Below are positions 24,807 through 32,630 of a stretch of DNA of 36,948 nucleotides, piece by piece. The notes beneath the pieces are model-generated. The model ran no database searches. It was not told the origin of the DNA and saw only the letters and a program-made list of their open reading frames with translations. This DNA comes from Pleionea sp052032335 (GTDB lineage: Bacteria > Pseudomonadota > Gammaproteobacteria > Enterobacterales > Kangiellaceae): NCBI GenBank assembly GCA_052032335.1, contig JBPEWV010000019.1, forward strand, positions 1-36,948, in the 5' to 3' direction. How positions within the stretch are numbered: position 1 is the first letter of the stretch; each line of letters begins with the position of its first letter. The position numbers and the translations under genes are program-made.

Positions 24807-25549
24807 TACAACTGTTCGTACGCAGCCTCTGGAATATCGGCATTGGTGTAGACGTTTTGCACATCGTCCAGATCTTCCAACCGCTCGATCAAACGCAAAA
24901 CTTTTGCCCCATCGTTAGCGTCCAGCTCGGCTTGCGTCGATGGTAACATGGCAACTTCGGCGTTTTCCGGCTTTAAACCGGAGTCCAGCAATCCTTGTTT
25001 CACTGTTAAAAACTCTTCTGGTGTGGTGAGGACTTCAAAGCTACCATCATCGTGCGTGACCACATCGTCGGCTCCCGCCTCTAAGGCAGCTTCCATCAGT
25101 TGGTCTTCGTTTACATCATCGCCAAAAATCAGTTGTCCCTTTTTGTCAAATAGGTAGGCGACTGAGCCCGAAGTGCCCAGGTTTCCGCCATGTTTGGTAA
25201 ATGCATGACGAACTTCACCAACCGTCCGGTTTTTATTGTCGGTCAAGCAATCTACCAAAATGGCGACACCGCCAGGGCCATACCCCTCATAGGAAAGGTT
25301 TTCGTAATTTTCACCATCGGTATTACCAGCGCCACGAGCGACTGCTTTTTCGATGGTGTCTTTTTTCATGTTTGCGCCAAGCGCTTTGTCAATGGCCGCT
25401 CTCAAGGAAGGATTATCGTCCGGGTTATCGCCGCCTGTTTTGGCAGCAACCACCAGTTCACGAATGATCTTGGTGAATATCTTGCCGCGCTTGGCATCCT
25501 GCGCGGCTTTACGATGTTTAATATTGGCCCATTTACTGTGTCCAGCCAT
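24806..25549 (-). CDS. yebC: YebC/PmpR family transcriptional-regulatory or translation factor
   Basis: A member of the widely conserved YebC (DUF28/TACO1) family, described as a DNA-binding regulator in some bacteria and as a translation factor in others. The unmistakable start is MAGHSKWANIKHRKAAQDAKRGKIFTK. AIDKALGANMKKDTIEKAVARG and the acidic MEAALEAGADDV segment follow. The length is 247 residues (E. coli 246). A GGAG ribosome site lies just before the ATG. It follows aspS and precedes ruvC, the standard gammaproteobacterial order. Confidence 0.97.
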   Translation of the reverse strand: MAGHSKWANIKHRKAAQDAKRGKIFTKIIRELVVAAKTGGDNPDDNPSLRAAIDKALGANMKKDTIEKAVARGAGNTDGENYENLSYEGYGPGGVAILVDCLTDNKNRTVGEVRHAFTKHGGNLGTSGSVAYLFDKKGQLIFGDDVNEDQLMEAALEAGADDVVTHDDGSFEVLTTPEEFLTVKQGLLDSGLKPENAEVAMLPSTQAELDANDGAKVLRLIERLEDLDDVQNVYTNADIPEAAYEQL

Positions 25550-25627
25550 AACAATCTCCGCAATGTTTCGTTCTGGCGTGTCGTGGAACTCCCGCGCACG
25601 CCATTTATCTCTATTGGTCGTTTGTCT

Positions 25628-27415
25628 TTATTCGTCGTTTGCTTTTTCTTGCTTCGGCTTAATCGCAATGCCTAACTCATTTAACTGGGCATCGGACACT
25701 TTTGCCGGTGCTTCGGTTAGTGGACAACTTGCCGTCGTCGTTTTTGGGAACGTAATAACGTCTCGAATAGAGTCGGCCCCCACCATCAACATAACCAGTC
25801 GATCGAGCCCAAAAGCAATACCACCGTGCGGCGGACAACCGTATTTTAACGCATCCAGTAAGAAGCCAAATTTGTCACGCGCTTCTTGCTGCCCAATGCC
25901 CAATATGTCGAAAATGGTTTGTTGCAAATCGGTATTGTGAATACGAATCGAACCACCGCCCACTTCACAACCATTTAACACCATATCGTACGCCCGAGAC
26001 AATGTGCCCGTTGGATTCGCTTTCAACGCTTCCGGATCGAGCTGTTTCGGCGACGTAAACGGATGATGCAATGCTTGCAAGTGTCCATCTTCTTCTTCGA
26101 ACATTGGGAAGTCGACCACCCACAATGGCTGCCACTCATTACGCATCAGCTCAAATTCGTTGGCCAGTTTCAATCGTAATGCACCCAGCGCATCGGAGAC
26201 TACCCGGGAGGAATCTGATCCGAAAAATAATATATCGCCCGTTTCAGCATCGACTCGCTCGAGCAGAGCTTCGGCAACTTCAGGAGAAAGAAACTTCACA
26301 ATCGGCGACTGCAAGCCGTCAATACCGGCACTGCGATCGTTAACTTTGATAAAGGCCAATCCCTTCGCACCGTAGACACCGACAAACTTGGTGTATTCAT
26401 CAATTTTCTTTCGGCTGACTTTTTCTGCGCCACCTTTCAAATTAAGCACGCCGACGCGCCCCTTGTCATCATTGGCAGGCCCGCTGAAAACTTTGAACTC
26501 AACGTCTTTGACCAGATCGTCGACCGTGTGAATCGGCATATCAACACGCAAATCGGGCTTGTCTGAACCGTATTTTTCCATCGCTTCGCTGTAAGGCATT
26601 CTTGGGAAAGGGTTGGCCAGCTCCACATTCAATAATTCTTTGAACACCGAACGAATCATATCTTCCATCAAATTCATGATGCCTTCTTCATCGGTAAACG
26701 AAGTTTCAATATCCAGCTGAGTGAATTCGGGCTGCCGATCGGCGCGCAAATCTTCGTCACGGAAACAACGCACAATTTGGTAATAGCGATCGAAGCCACT
26801 CATCATAAGGAGCTGTTTAAACAACTGCGGCGATTGTGGAAGCGCGAAAAATGCACTTTTGTGCGTGCGGCTGGGCACCAGATAATCTCGAGCGCCTTCG
26901 GGCGTTGCTTTGGTTAATATGGGTGTTTCCATATCAAGAAAGCCATTGTCATCCAGATAACGTCGTAACGCTTGAGTCACCTGGGTTCGAAACACGAATT
27001 TCTTCGCCATCTCGGGACGACGTAAATCAAGGTAGCGGTATTTAAGTCGGGTTTCTTCTGCTACATCTTCGTGTCCATCAATTAAAATCGCCGGTGTTTC
27101 CGATTTATTCAAACACTCAATGGACTCGGCCACCACTTCAATGGTTCCTGTGGCCATGTCTTTGTTGATCATATTATCCGGACGTTTTCGAATGGTACCC
27201 TTTATCAATACCACATATTCGGAACGCAATGCATCAGCGGCGGTAAAAACGTCGCCCTGATCAGGTTCGACGGTAACCTGAACAATTCCGCTGCGGTCGC
27301 GTAATTGCAAAAATATTAAACCACCTAAATCCCGACGGCGATGAACCCACCCAGCAATGGTAATGGAGGTTCCTTCTTCGAGAGAGACCAAATCAGCACA
27401 ATAATGACTACGCAT
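25628..27415 (-). CDS. aspS: Aspartyl-tRNA synthetase
   Basis: Class II aminoacyl-tRNA synthetase for aspartate. The N-terminal OB-fold anticodon domain (ITIAGWVHRRRDLGGLIFLQLRDRSG) is followed by motif 2 (CFRDEDLRADRQPEFTQLDIE), the bacterial GAD insert domain in the middle (about residues 290-420), and motif 3 (GGIAFGLDRLVMLM). The length is 595 residues, a full-length bacterial AspRS (E. coli 590). The ATG has an AGGA site. A promoter with TTGCTT and TACTAT lies about 100 bases upstream, and a small hairpin lies in the leader. Whether the enzyme also charges tRNA-Asn cannot be judged without knowing if GatCAB is present. Confidence 0.97.
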   Translation of the reverse strand: MRSHYCADLVSLEEGTSITIAGWVHRRRDLGGLIFLQLRDRSGIVQVTVEPDQGDVFTAADALRSEYVVLIKGTIRKRPDNMINKDMATGTIEVVAESIECLNKSETPAILIDGHEDVAEETRLKYRYLDLRRPEMAKKFVFRTQVTQALRRYLDDNGFLDMETPILTKATPEGARDYLVPSRTHKSAFFALPQSPQLFKQLLMMSGFDRYYQIVRCFRDEDLRADRQPEFTQLDIETSFTDEEGIMNLMEDMIRSVFKELLNVELANPFPRMPYSEAMEKYGSDKPDLRVDMPIHTVDDLVKDVEFKVFSGPANDDKGRVGVLNLKGGAEKVSRKKIDEYTKFVGVYGAKGLAFIKVNDRSAGIDGLQSPIVKFLSPEVAEALLERVDAETGDILFFGSDSSRVVSDALGALRLKLANEFELMRNEWQPLWVVDFPMFEEEDGHLQALHHPFTSPKQLDPEALKANPTGTLSRAYDMVLNGCEVGGGSIRIHNTDLQQTIFDILGIGQQEARDKFGFLLDALKYGCPPHGGIAFGLDRLVMLMVGADSIRDVITFPKTTTASCPLTEAPAKVSDAQLNELGIAIKPKQEKANDE

Positions 27416-27509
27416 AAAACTTCCTATAACGCCTTGATTTTACATCCGGAACAGAACAATGCCGGGAATATGTAGGAGTGGCTCAAACGAGCCCCCAAAA
27501 TGGGCCATA

Positions 27510-27538
27510 ATAGTACGCGAGGCCCGCTATTTAAGCAA
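27510..27538 (-). promoter_or_regulatory. Candidate sigma-70 promoter of aspS
   Basis: On the minus strand, -35 TTGCTT (27533-27538) and -10 TACTAT (27510-27515) are spaced 17 bases apart. This gives a leader of about 90 bases with a GGCTC-AAAC-GAGCC hairpin at 27480-27493. Confidence 0.45.
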
Positions 27539-27558
27539 GGTAGAGGCAATTGGATGGC

Positions 27559-27586
27559 AAAAAAAAGCGCCTGAAAAACCAGACGC
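27559..27586 (-). terminator. Rho-independent terminator of the small secreted-protein gene
   Basis: Stem GCGTCTG/CAGGCGC (one T-G pair) at 27567-27573 and 27580-27586 with a 6-base loop, followed on the minus strand by eight T. It lies 28 bases past the stop of the 27614 gene and just upstream of the aspS promoter. Confidence 0.8.
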
Positions 27587-27613
27587 CCGCAATAGGATAG
27601 ACGAACAGCTCAA

Positions 27614-27979
27614 TTAACGACCAGCTACAAGAATTACTTTATCTTGCGATGGCTCTCTCTGATCTGAGGTTTTGTAAATATTAATCTGAGCCTCAGGGTT
27701 GACTTCCAAAAGGTAATAATTTCCAAAGTTGCCTGCATCTCGAGCAAACTGCGCAATGGATTTTCCATTGCAGGCAATGTTTGTACGTATGTAACGGTCG
27801 GTCAAACGACTTTTATTCATATTCAAGTTGAATCGAACTTTATCGTCAACCGCAGCAGAAACACAGAGTTTTGATATCGGGCTATTATCGGCCGCTACGT
27901 ACTCAGTTTCTGCAAAACCGACACTGCTACCACCGACAAAAGCAAACATTGAAATCATTTTGATAAGATTTTTTTTCAT
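27614..27979 (-). CDS. Small secreted protein, DUF3718-like
   Basis: A 121-residue secreted protein. A basic start and hydrophobic core (MKKNLIKMISMFAFVGGSSVGFA) form a signal peptide with probable cleavage at GFA-ETEY. The mature part has two cysteines (KLCVSAAVDD and IACNGKSIAQFA), which may form a disulfide. Its LCxxAA ... xxCNGxSIxxFA pattern is what I recall of DUF3718, a family of short gammaproteobacterial periplasmic proteins of unknown function; I could not check this by a search. The frame opens at 28009, but a GAGG site nine bases before the ATG at 27977-27979 decides the start. It has its own terminator. Two short inverted repeats lie upstream. Confidence 0.75.
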   Translation of the reverse strand: MKKNLIKMISMFAFVGGSSVGFAETEYVAADNSPISKLCVSAAVDDKVRFNLNMNKSRLTDRYIRTNIACNGKSIAQFARDAGNFGNYYLLEVNPEAQINIYKTSDQREPSQDKVILVAGR

Positions 27980-28063
27980 GACCATTAACCTCAAAGCTTG
28001 AACACCCATTCAGTATCGTCATTAAGTATTAACAATGTTTGTTTTTTAACCCGAAGTTTGTAA

Positions 28064-28081
28064 CAACACACAAAGGTGTTG
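28064..28081. repeat. Inverted repeat CAACAC-N6-GTGTTG
   Basis: Perfect 6-base arms with a 6-base spacer, 85 bases upstream of the DUF3718-like start. It has no T-tract on either side, so it is better read as a possible operator than a terminator. Confidence 0.45.
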
Positions 28082-28092
28082 AGAATTTATTG

Positions 28093-28109
28093 AATACGAA
28101 AAACGTATT
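28093..28109. repeat. Inverted repeat AATACG-N5-CGTATT
   Basis: Perfect 6-base arms around AAAAA, 12 bases from the previous inverted repeat. Possible operator or hairpin upstream of the DUF3718-like gene. Confidence 0.45.
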
Positions 28110-28350
28110 ATGAGTAGCGCTGTTAATAACTAAAAAAACTTTCTAACAAACATCCAGAATGAACCGTCGGAATTTAAATAGGTGTAGCGGCTTAGCCATT
28201 AAAAGAGTTGTAAGAGCATAGGGATTGCTCAAGATTGCATGCGGCCGCCCCTCTTGCAAAACATTTAAATTAATGAAACCACAGACATTGTATATTAGAA
28301 TACATTTTGTTACCTGTATTGACCGCACAAACCAGGGTAAAGATCGTGCC

Positions 28351-29184
28351 ATGACCCCATCAACCCAAGTGCTTGAAGTGCACATTGATGTCAACTCGCC
28401 CAATATCAACGTTGTAGACCTGATTCAGGGAAAAGTGGATCTTTCAAAACAAAAGATTAAAACGGCGATGCAAAAAGGTTGTGTCTGGGTCACAGCTGGA
28501 AAAAACACGCGCCGGTTAAGACGTTCTAAAACGCAATTAAAACCGGGGCAGAAAATACACGTTTACTACAACGAGTCAGTGCTCGCCGTCGTTCCACCGG
28601 TTCCCGAACTAATCGCTGACGAATCTCACTTCAGTGTTTGGAACAAACCTTGTGGCCTTTTCTCTCAAGGGTCGAAATGGGGTGACCACTGCACTTTGGT
28701 GCGCTGGTCCGAGCAAAACTTAAGGCCTCAAAGAAATGCTTTTCTGGTTCATCGTCTGGACCGGGCGACCAGTGGGCTAATGATACTTGCGCACTCCAAA
28801 GAGGCTGCCCGTAAAATGTCTCACCTGTTTGCCAGTAGGAGTCTTACCAAACAATACGCCGCCCGGGTTGAAGGGCGCTGGCCTCATCTCGAACACCATA
28901 CGGTATCATCAGCTATCGATGGTAAGCCCGCCGTCAGCCACATTCAAATGAAAGGTTACCGCGCTGATGACGATACCAGCTTATTGCACATCACCATCGA
29001 AACCGGAAGAAAGCATCAAATACGAAAGCATCTTTCGCAACATGGATTTCCGGTTCTTGGCGATCGCTTGTACGGGAGCAACAATCACTCCGTTGACTTG
29101 CAGTTAACGTCCATTCGACTCAAATTCCAATGCCCGTTTAGTCACACAGAAAAACACTACCAGATTGAGGAACAATTCATTTAG
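28351..29184 (+). CDS. RluA-family RNA pseudouridine synthase
   Basis: A pseudouridine synthase of the RluA/RluC/RluD/TruC group. The catalytic motif is HRLDRATSGLMI, with the Asp that attacks the target uridine. The later family segments are RSLTKQYAARVEG, the IETGRKHQIRKHLSQHGFPVLGD motif III, and an RLYGS end. The first ~85 residues (VVDLIQGKVDLSKQKIKTAMQKGCVWVT, then LKPGQKIHVYY) form an S4-like RNA-binding domain. The RNA target cannot be told: it is not an obvious RluA, RluC or RluD orthologue and may modify tRNA or rRNA. The frame opens at 28225. The ATG at 28351 is preferred because the family N-terminus begins near there, giving 278 residues. It ends convergently with the peptidase gene, overlapping it by 8 bases. 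Confidence 0.85.
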   Translation: MTPSTQVLEVHIDVNSPNINVVDLIQGKVDLSKQKIKTAMQKGCVWVTAGKNTRRLRRSKTQLKPGQKIHVYYNESVLAVVPPVPELIADESHFSVWNKPCGLFSQGSKWGDHCTLVRWSEQNLRPQRNAFLVHRLDRATSGLMILAHSKEAARKMSHLFASRSLTKQYAARVEGRWPHLEHHTVSSAIDGKPAVSHIQMKGYRADDDTSLLHITIETGRKHQIRKHLSQHGFPVLGDRLYGSNNHSVDLQLTSIRLKFQCPFSHTEKHYQIEEQFI

Positions 29185-30976
29185 ATTCGTTCGTTAACAT
29201 TAGGTGGCGTTTTAGAAACGACTGCACCGCCTGATAAAGAGTTAATTTATCCTTAACCTCTTCAATTTGATGGCCAGAAGCATTAAATACCAAAGGCGTT
29301 ACCGGATGCCCTCGTTTTTGCAGTGACTGAATTAACACCGCACTTTGCTCAGGATTCACCCGTTGATCGTCCTGACCATATATAATCAGCAAAGGCGCTG
29401 TTAAATCATCCAGGTAATTCAATAAATTATTTTCTTCACGCCAACTTGGCTGTTTTGGGTCACCAAACTGTGACCTGAAAGTTGCTCGATCGTCTTCTTG
29501 TTTTAAGGATTCATACACAGACGGTAAACTCACCACCGACGACACTAAAATACCACATTGGTAGTCGTCGTTATTTTCAACCAGTTCGGATAACGCAGCA
29601 AAACCACCAAAACTGGAGCCGTAGATACAAATTTTATCTGGTGAGTATTTCAATTCTTCAGCAACCTGCTCTAGCATTACTTCGATATCAGACTCGATGA
29701 CGTTTCTAAGATTACCGTACGCCAATGATTGAAATCGCTGACCAAACCCACTGGAGCCACGGTAATTTACCGTTAAAGTACTGACACCTTGCGAAGCTAA
29801 CCATTGGGCTTCAGGATCGAAACGCCAGGCGTCACGAACCAAAAACGGTCCGCCATGAAGTCGAATCATCATAGGCGACTTAGAGTTCAGCGTTTCGGCT
29901 TTGGTAAAATAACCAATTATCTTTGCACCATCGGTTTCGGCAACAAGCGGAATGGTTGTAGCCCATGAGTGCTCCCGATACTGACTCAATTTACGACTCA
30001 CCACCACCCATCGATTGGCCTTTGTGTCGATCCAAATGATCTTCGGAGGTATGTTTGGCGACTCAACAGCGACGAGCAACCGATGACCATCGCGACTTTG
30101 CGAAATAATATTCCAGTGGATCTTTCTGTATTGCTTTTCTAAAGACGCATTTAACTGCGCCAGTCGTTGGGAAAAGGATTTCACCTCCGGGTAATGAGCA
30201 TCATAAAATAAAGCAGCGACCGATTGCTGATTGGGCGTCAGCACAAAATTCGAAATATCGTATTTGGGGTGTGTAAAAGCGACGCCTGTTGAATCTCCAT
30301 CAATGGTGTACAGACTGGCCGTATCATGATTATCAGAGGCTATGACCCACAACCGTTCACAATCGGCATCCGGTAGAAATTTGGAGACCTTTTGAAACTG
30401 TCTAAACAGTTGCCACTCGTCACTGGTGCGTAAGTAAATGTCACCATGTTCGGAGATCGCGGCACACGGAGTAGAGTTACGGCTCAAAAATACCGAACGC
30501 GTCGTCTCAGGCAACGCAAGCTTTTGCGTCACCTGACGTTTTTCCAGATTGAAAAAGCGCAGTTCATTTTTCACCAATAACCAGAGACCATTGAGCGAAA
30601 AATACTGTCGATTGGCGAGCGTGACGGGAAAGTAACGACTCTCGAGTAATAACGACTGTTTTCCTGTCGCTAACTCGTGCAGCAACACACGATAAGCCTC
30701 CGAGCGTTGCACAATAAATACCAGTTGACGGTTTCCTATAAACTCACCATCAACAAAACGATCACCCTGTTGCAAGTCAATTTGACGACTTTCGGCCGAC
30801 GTCATCGACTGGATCAGCAGACTGTTATCCCCGGTAAGCCATAAAATAGACTCGCCATTGGGCGACAGGGTTACGACGGAGTTATCGGGCTGATTGAACC
30901 AGTCTTTTATCTCAAACGGTTGTGCAGAAACATGCAGAATGGTTCCCCAGATAATCAAGGCAATAAGGTATTTCAT
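29177..30976 (-). CDS. Secreted S9 (prolyl oligopeptidase family) peptidase
   Basis: A 599-residue serine peptidase of clan SC, family S9, probably periplasmic: the N-terminus MKYLIALIIWGTILHVSAQ is a signal peptide. About 340 residues of beta-propeller (DNSVVTLSPNGESILWLTGD onward) are followed by an alpha/beta-hydrolase domain. The triad is complete: Ser455 in YGSSFGG, Asp536 or Asp537 in YGQDDQRV, and His569 in SGHQIEE. IRLHGGPF and LTVNYRGSSGFG before the Ser are typical of the acylaminoacyl/dipeptidyl peptidase branch (S9C). The exact cleavage preference is not visible. It starts 33 bases after the Sel1 lipoprotein gene and is probably cotranscribed with it. Confidence 0.9.
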   Translation of the reverse strand: MKYLIALIIWGTILHVSAQPFEIKDWFNQPDNSVVTLSPNGESILWLTGDNSLLIQSMTSAESRQIDLQQGDRFVDGEFIGNRQLVFIVQRSEAYRVLLHELATGKQSLLLESRYFPVTLANRQYFSLNGLWLLVKNELRFFNLEKRQVTQKLALPETTRSVFLSRNSTPCAAISEHGDIYLRTSDEWQLFRQFQKVSKFLPDADCERLWVIASDNHDTASLYTIDGDSTGVAFTHPKYDISNFVLTPNQQSVAALFYDAHYPEVKSFSQRLAQLNASLEKQYRKIHWNIISQSRDGHRLLVAVESPNIPPKIIWIDTKANRWVVVSRKLSQYREHSWATTIPLVAETDGAKIIGYFTKAETLNSKSPMMIRLHGGPFLVRDAWRFDPEAQWLASQGVSTLTVNYRGSSGFGQRFQSLAYGNLRNVIESDIEVMLEQVAEELKYSPDKICIYGSSFGGFAALSELVENNDDYQCGILVSSVVSLPSVYESLKQEDDRATFRSQFGDPKQPSWREENNLLNYLDDLTAPLLIIYGQDDQRVNPEQSAVLIQSLQKRGHPVTPLVFNASGHQIEEVKDKLTLYQAVQSFLKRHLMLTNESK

Positions 30977-31008
30977 TTTATTCGGTCTTCTTCAGTGAGT
31001 CAGGCGAG

Positions 31009-31506
31009 TTAATTGTCGAGTAACAGCTGTTGCTTCAATTGTTGCGCCGGTTTGTAGTTTCGCTGCGCCGCTCGGTTTAAATAATACCGCGCTTCGGTTT
31101 CATCTTTGTCCACACCAAAACCATTGTGATAATGATGGTAAAGCATGAACATGGCTTTATCGACACCGCGTTGCGCTGCGAAGTAATACAGCTTCGCCGC
31201 TTTACGGTAGTTTTGTTCGGTGCCGCGCCCTTCGTAATACAAATCCGCCAACAAGGTCATCGACTTGGGTTCCTGAGTCGACGAAGCCCGAGTACACCAG
31301 TGATACGCTTTCTTGTCGTCCGCAGTCAGGTTAACACCATGGCTCAATCGGTAACACAACGCATGAGCCGCAGAAATATCGCCCTGCTCTGCTTCTTCGA
31401 CAAGCGTTGCTTCAGATTTTTCCAGGTTGGTTAAATTGGCACAGCCGAAGACAAGCGTGGTGACCAGACTCCCCAACACAATTCGCTTTATTTTTATCGA
31501 TTCCAT
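31009..31506 (-). CDS. Sel1-repeat lipoprotein
   Basis: A 165-residue predicted lipoprotein with lipobox VFGC (Cys22). The mature part consists of Sel1-like repeats: AEQGDISAAHALCYRLSHG, then DKKAYHWCTRASSTQEPKSMTLLADLYYEGRGTEQNYRKAAKLYYFAAQRG and DKAMFMLYHHYHNGFGVDKDETEARYYLNRAAQR. Such solenoids mediate protein-protein contacts; no enzymatic role is expected. It has its own sigma-70-like promoter and lies immediately upstream of the S9 peptidase, which suggests a shared envelope task. The partner is unknown. Confidence 0.85.
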   Translation of the reverse strand: MESIKIKRIVLGSLVTTLVFGCANLTNLEKSEATLVEEAEQGDISAAHALCYRLSHGVNLTADDKKAYHWCTRASSTQEPKSMTLLADLYYEGRGTEQNYRKAAKLYYFAAQRGVDKAMFMLYHHYHNGFGVDKDETEARYYLNRAAQRNYKPAQQLKQQLLLDN

Positions 31507-31545
31507 AAACCCGCAGCTTAACTCACTGTTTCAAACAAGGCTGTT

Positions 31546-31574
31546 ATTCTCAGCTTTAGATTAAATTGAGTCAA
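31546..31574 (-). promoter_or_regulatory. Candidate promoter of the Sel1 lipoprotein-peptidase pair
   Basis: On the minus strand, -35 TTGACT (31569-31574) and -10 GAGAAT (31546-31551) have a 17-base spacer. The -35 lies 5 bases from the -35 of the divergent tesB promoter. Confidence 0.45.
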
Positions 31575-31579
31575 TGCTG

Positions 31580-31607
31580 TTGCTGATATTCAGTTTTCAC
31601 ATACAAT
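31580..31607 (+). promoter_or_regulatory. Candidate promoter of tesB
   Basis: TTGCTG (31580-31585) and TACAAT (31602-31607) are spaced 16 bases apart, about 30 bases before the tesB ATG at 31640. Confidence 0.5.
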
Positions 31608-31639
31608 AAATGGTAAGTCGGATTAATTGAGAGTGCCCA

Positions 31640-32500
31640 ATGAGTAACGTTTTGAATGAGCTGGTGGAACTGCTAAAGCTTGAGCCCATCGAGGCCAACT
31701 TATTTCGCGGACAAAGTCAGGATTTAGGATTCCCACAGTTATTTGGTGGACAGGTTATCGGACAATCGTTATCGGCTGCCAAACAGACACTCGACGCCGA
31801 TCGGGTATCGCACTCGTTTCACAGCTATTTTCTATTACCCGGAGACTCCTCTCGTCCGGTTGTTTACGACGTCGAATGCATTCGCGATGGCCGCAGCATT
31901 TCAACCCGCCGAGTTAAAGCGATCCAGAATGGAAAAACCATATTTTATATGACCGCCTCGTTTCACACCGGTTACGAAGGCTTTGAGCATCAGACTTCAA
32001 TGCCCAATGTCTCTTTGCCAGACGACTTACCCTCAGAGCTGGAAATTGCCCGCAAATACGCCGAGTATATTCCGGAAAATTTACGAGCAAAATTTGTTTG
32101 CGATAAACCCATTGAGATGCGTCCGGTTGAATTTTTTAATCCGCTGAAACCCGAGAAAGCTCAACCCAAGCGCCATATCTGGATGAAAACCAATGGTAAA
32201 TTGCCCGATGATCTTCGCATTCACAAGTACGTTTTGTCTTACGCGTCTGACTTTGGTTTTTTACCCACCGCAGCCCTACCTCACGGCGTGTCGTTTTTAA
32301 CACCCAACTTGCAAATGGCGACCATTGATCACACCATGTGGTTCCACCGTGAATTTCGCTTCGATGACTGGCTGTTGTACGTTATTGAAAGTCCTTCGGC
32401 GTCCAACCAACGTGGGTTTGTTATTGGAAAAGTGTTTGATCGACAGGGACGACTGGTTGCCAGCACGGCGCAAGAAGGCATTATGCGTTTCAAGAAGTAA
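31640..32500 (+). CDS. tesB: Acyl-CoA thioesterase II TesB
   Basis: TesB hydrolyses medium- and long-chain acyl-CoAs to free acids and CoA. It is a double-hotdog protein. The first hotdog has LFRGQSQDLGFPQLFGGQVIGQSLSAA and SFHSYFLLPGDSSRPVVYDVE. The second carries the active-site set: Asp in YASDFGFLPT, the Ser/Thr of NLQMATIDHTMWFH, and Gln of STAQEGIMR at the end. The length of 286 residues equals E. coli TesB. It is read from its own promoter and ends before a two-way terminator shared with the convergent lyase gene, so any functional link with the neighbouring CoA-ester lyases is suggestive only. Confidence 0.95.
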   Translation: MSNVLNELVELLKLEPIEANLFRGQSQDLGFPQLFGGQVIGQSLSAAKQTLDADRVSHSFHSYFLLPGDSSRPVVYDVECIRDGRSISTRRVKAIQNGKTIFYMTASFHTGYEGFEHQTSMPNVSLPDDLPSELEIARKYAEYIPENLRAKFVCDKPIEMRPVEFFNPLKPEKAQPKRHIWMKTNGKLPDDLRIHKYVLSYASDFGFLPTAALPHGVSFLTPNLQMATIDHTMWFHREFRFDDWLLYVIESPSASNQRGFVIGKVFDRQGRLVASTAQEGIMRFKK

Positions 32501-32586
32501 GAATTTGGGGACTGCAAAAGGCAGAAACACCGTTTAATATTCAGGTTACTATTTCAAGATTTCTAATCCGTTACGATTAAGAAAAT

Positions 32587-32611
32587 AAAAAAGGAGCCAA
32601 AGCTCCTTTTT
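32587..32611. terminator. Bidirectional terminator between tesB and the HpcH/HpaI lyase
   Basis: AAAAAAGGAGC-CAAA-GCTCCTTTTT: a 5-base-pair GC-rich stem extended by A-T pairs, with a T-tract on both strands. It lies between two convergent stops and can serve tesB (plus) and the 32631 gene (minus). Confidence 0.8.
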
Positions 32612-32630
32612 ATTGACTTCGATGATTCGA

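Larger units (their letters stand above)
27980..28350. other. AT-rich divergent intergenic region
   Basis: The spacer between the DUF3718-like gene (minus) and the pseudouridine synthase (plus). It holds two short inverted repeats on the side nearest the secreted-protein gene (28064-28081 and 28093-28109) and a TATATT box near 28288 that may serve the plus-strand gene. The open frame of the synthase can be extended to 28225, and an 88-codon frame on the minus strand (28143-28409) overlaps it, but neither has a ribosome site. I see no RNA gene here. Confidence 0.5.

Noticed and set aside
28143..28409. An 88-codon open frame on the minus strand across the start of the pseudouridine synthase
   Set aside because: No ribosome site, no recognisable family, and it overlaps the better supported plus-strand gene and its promoter region.
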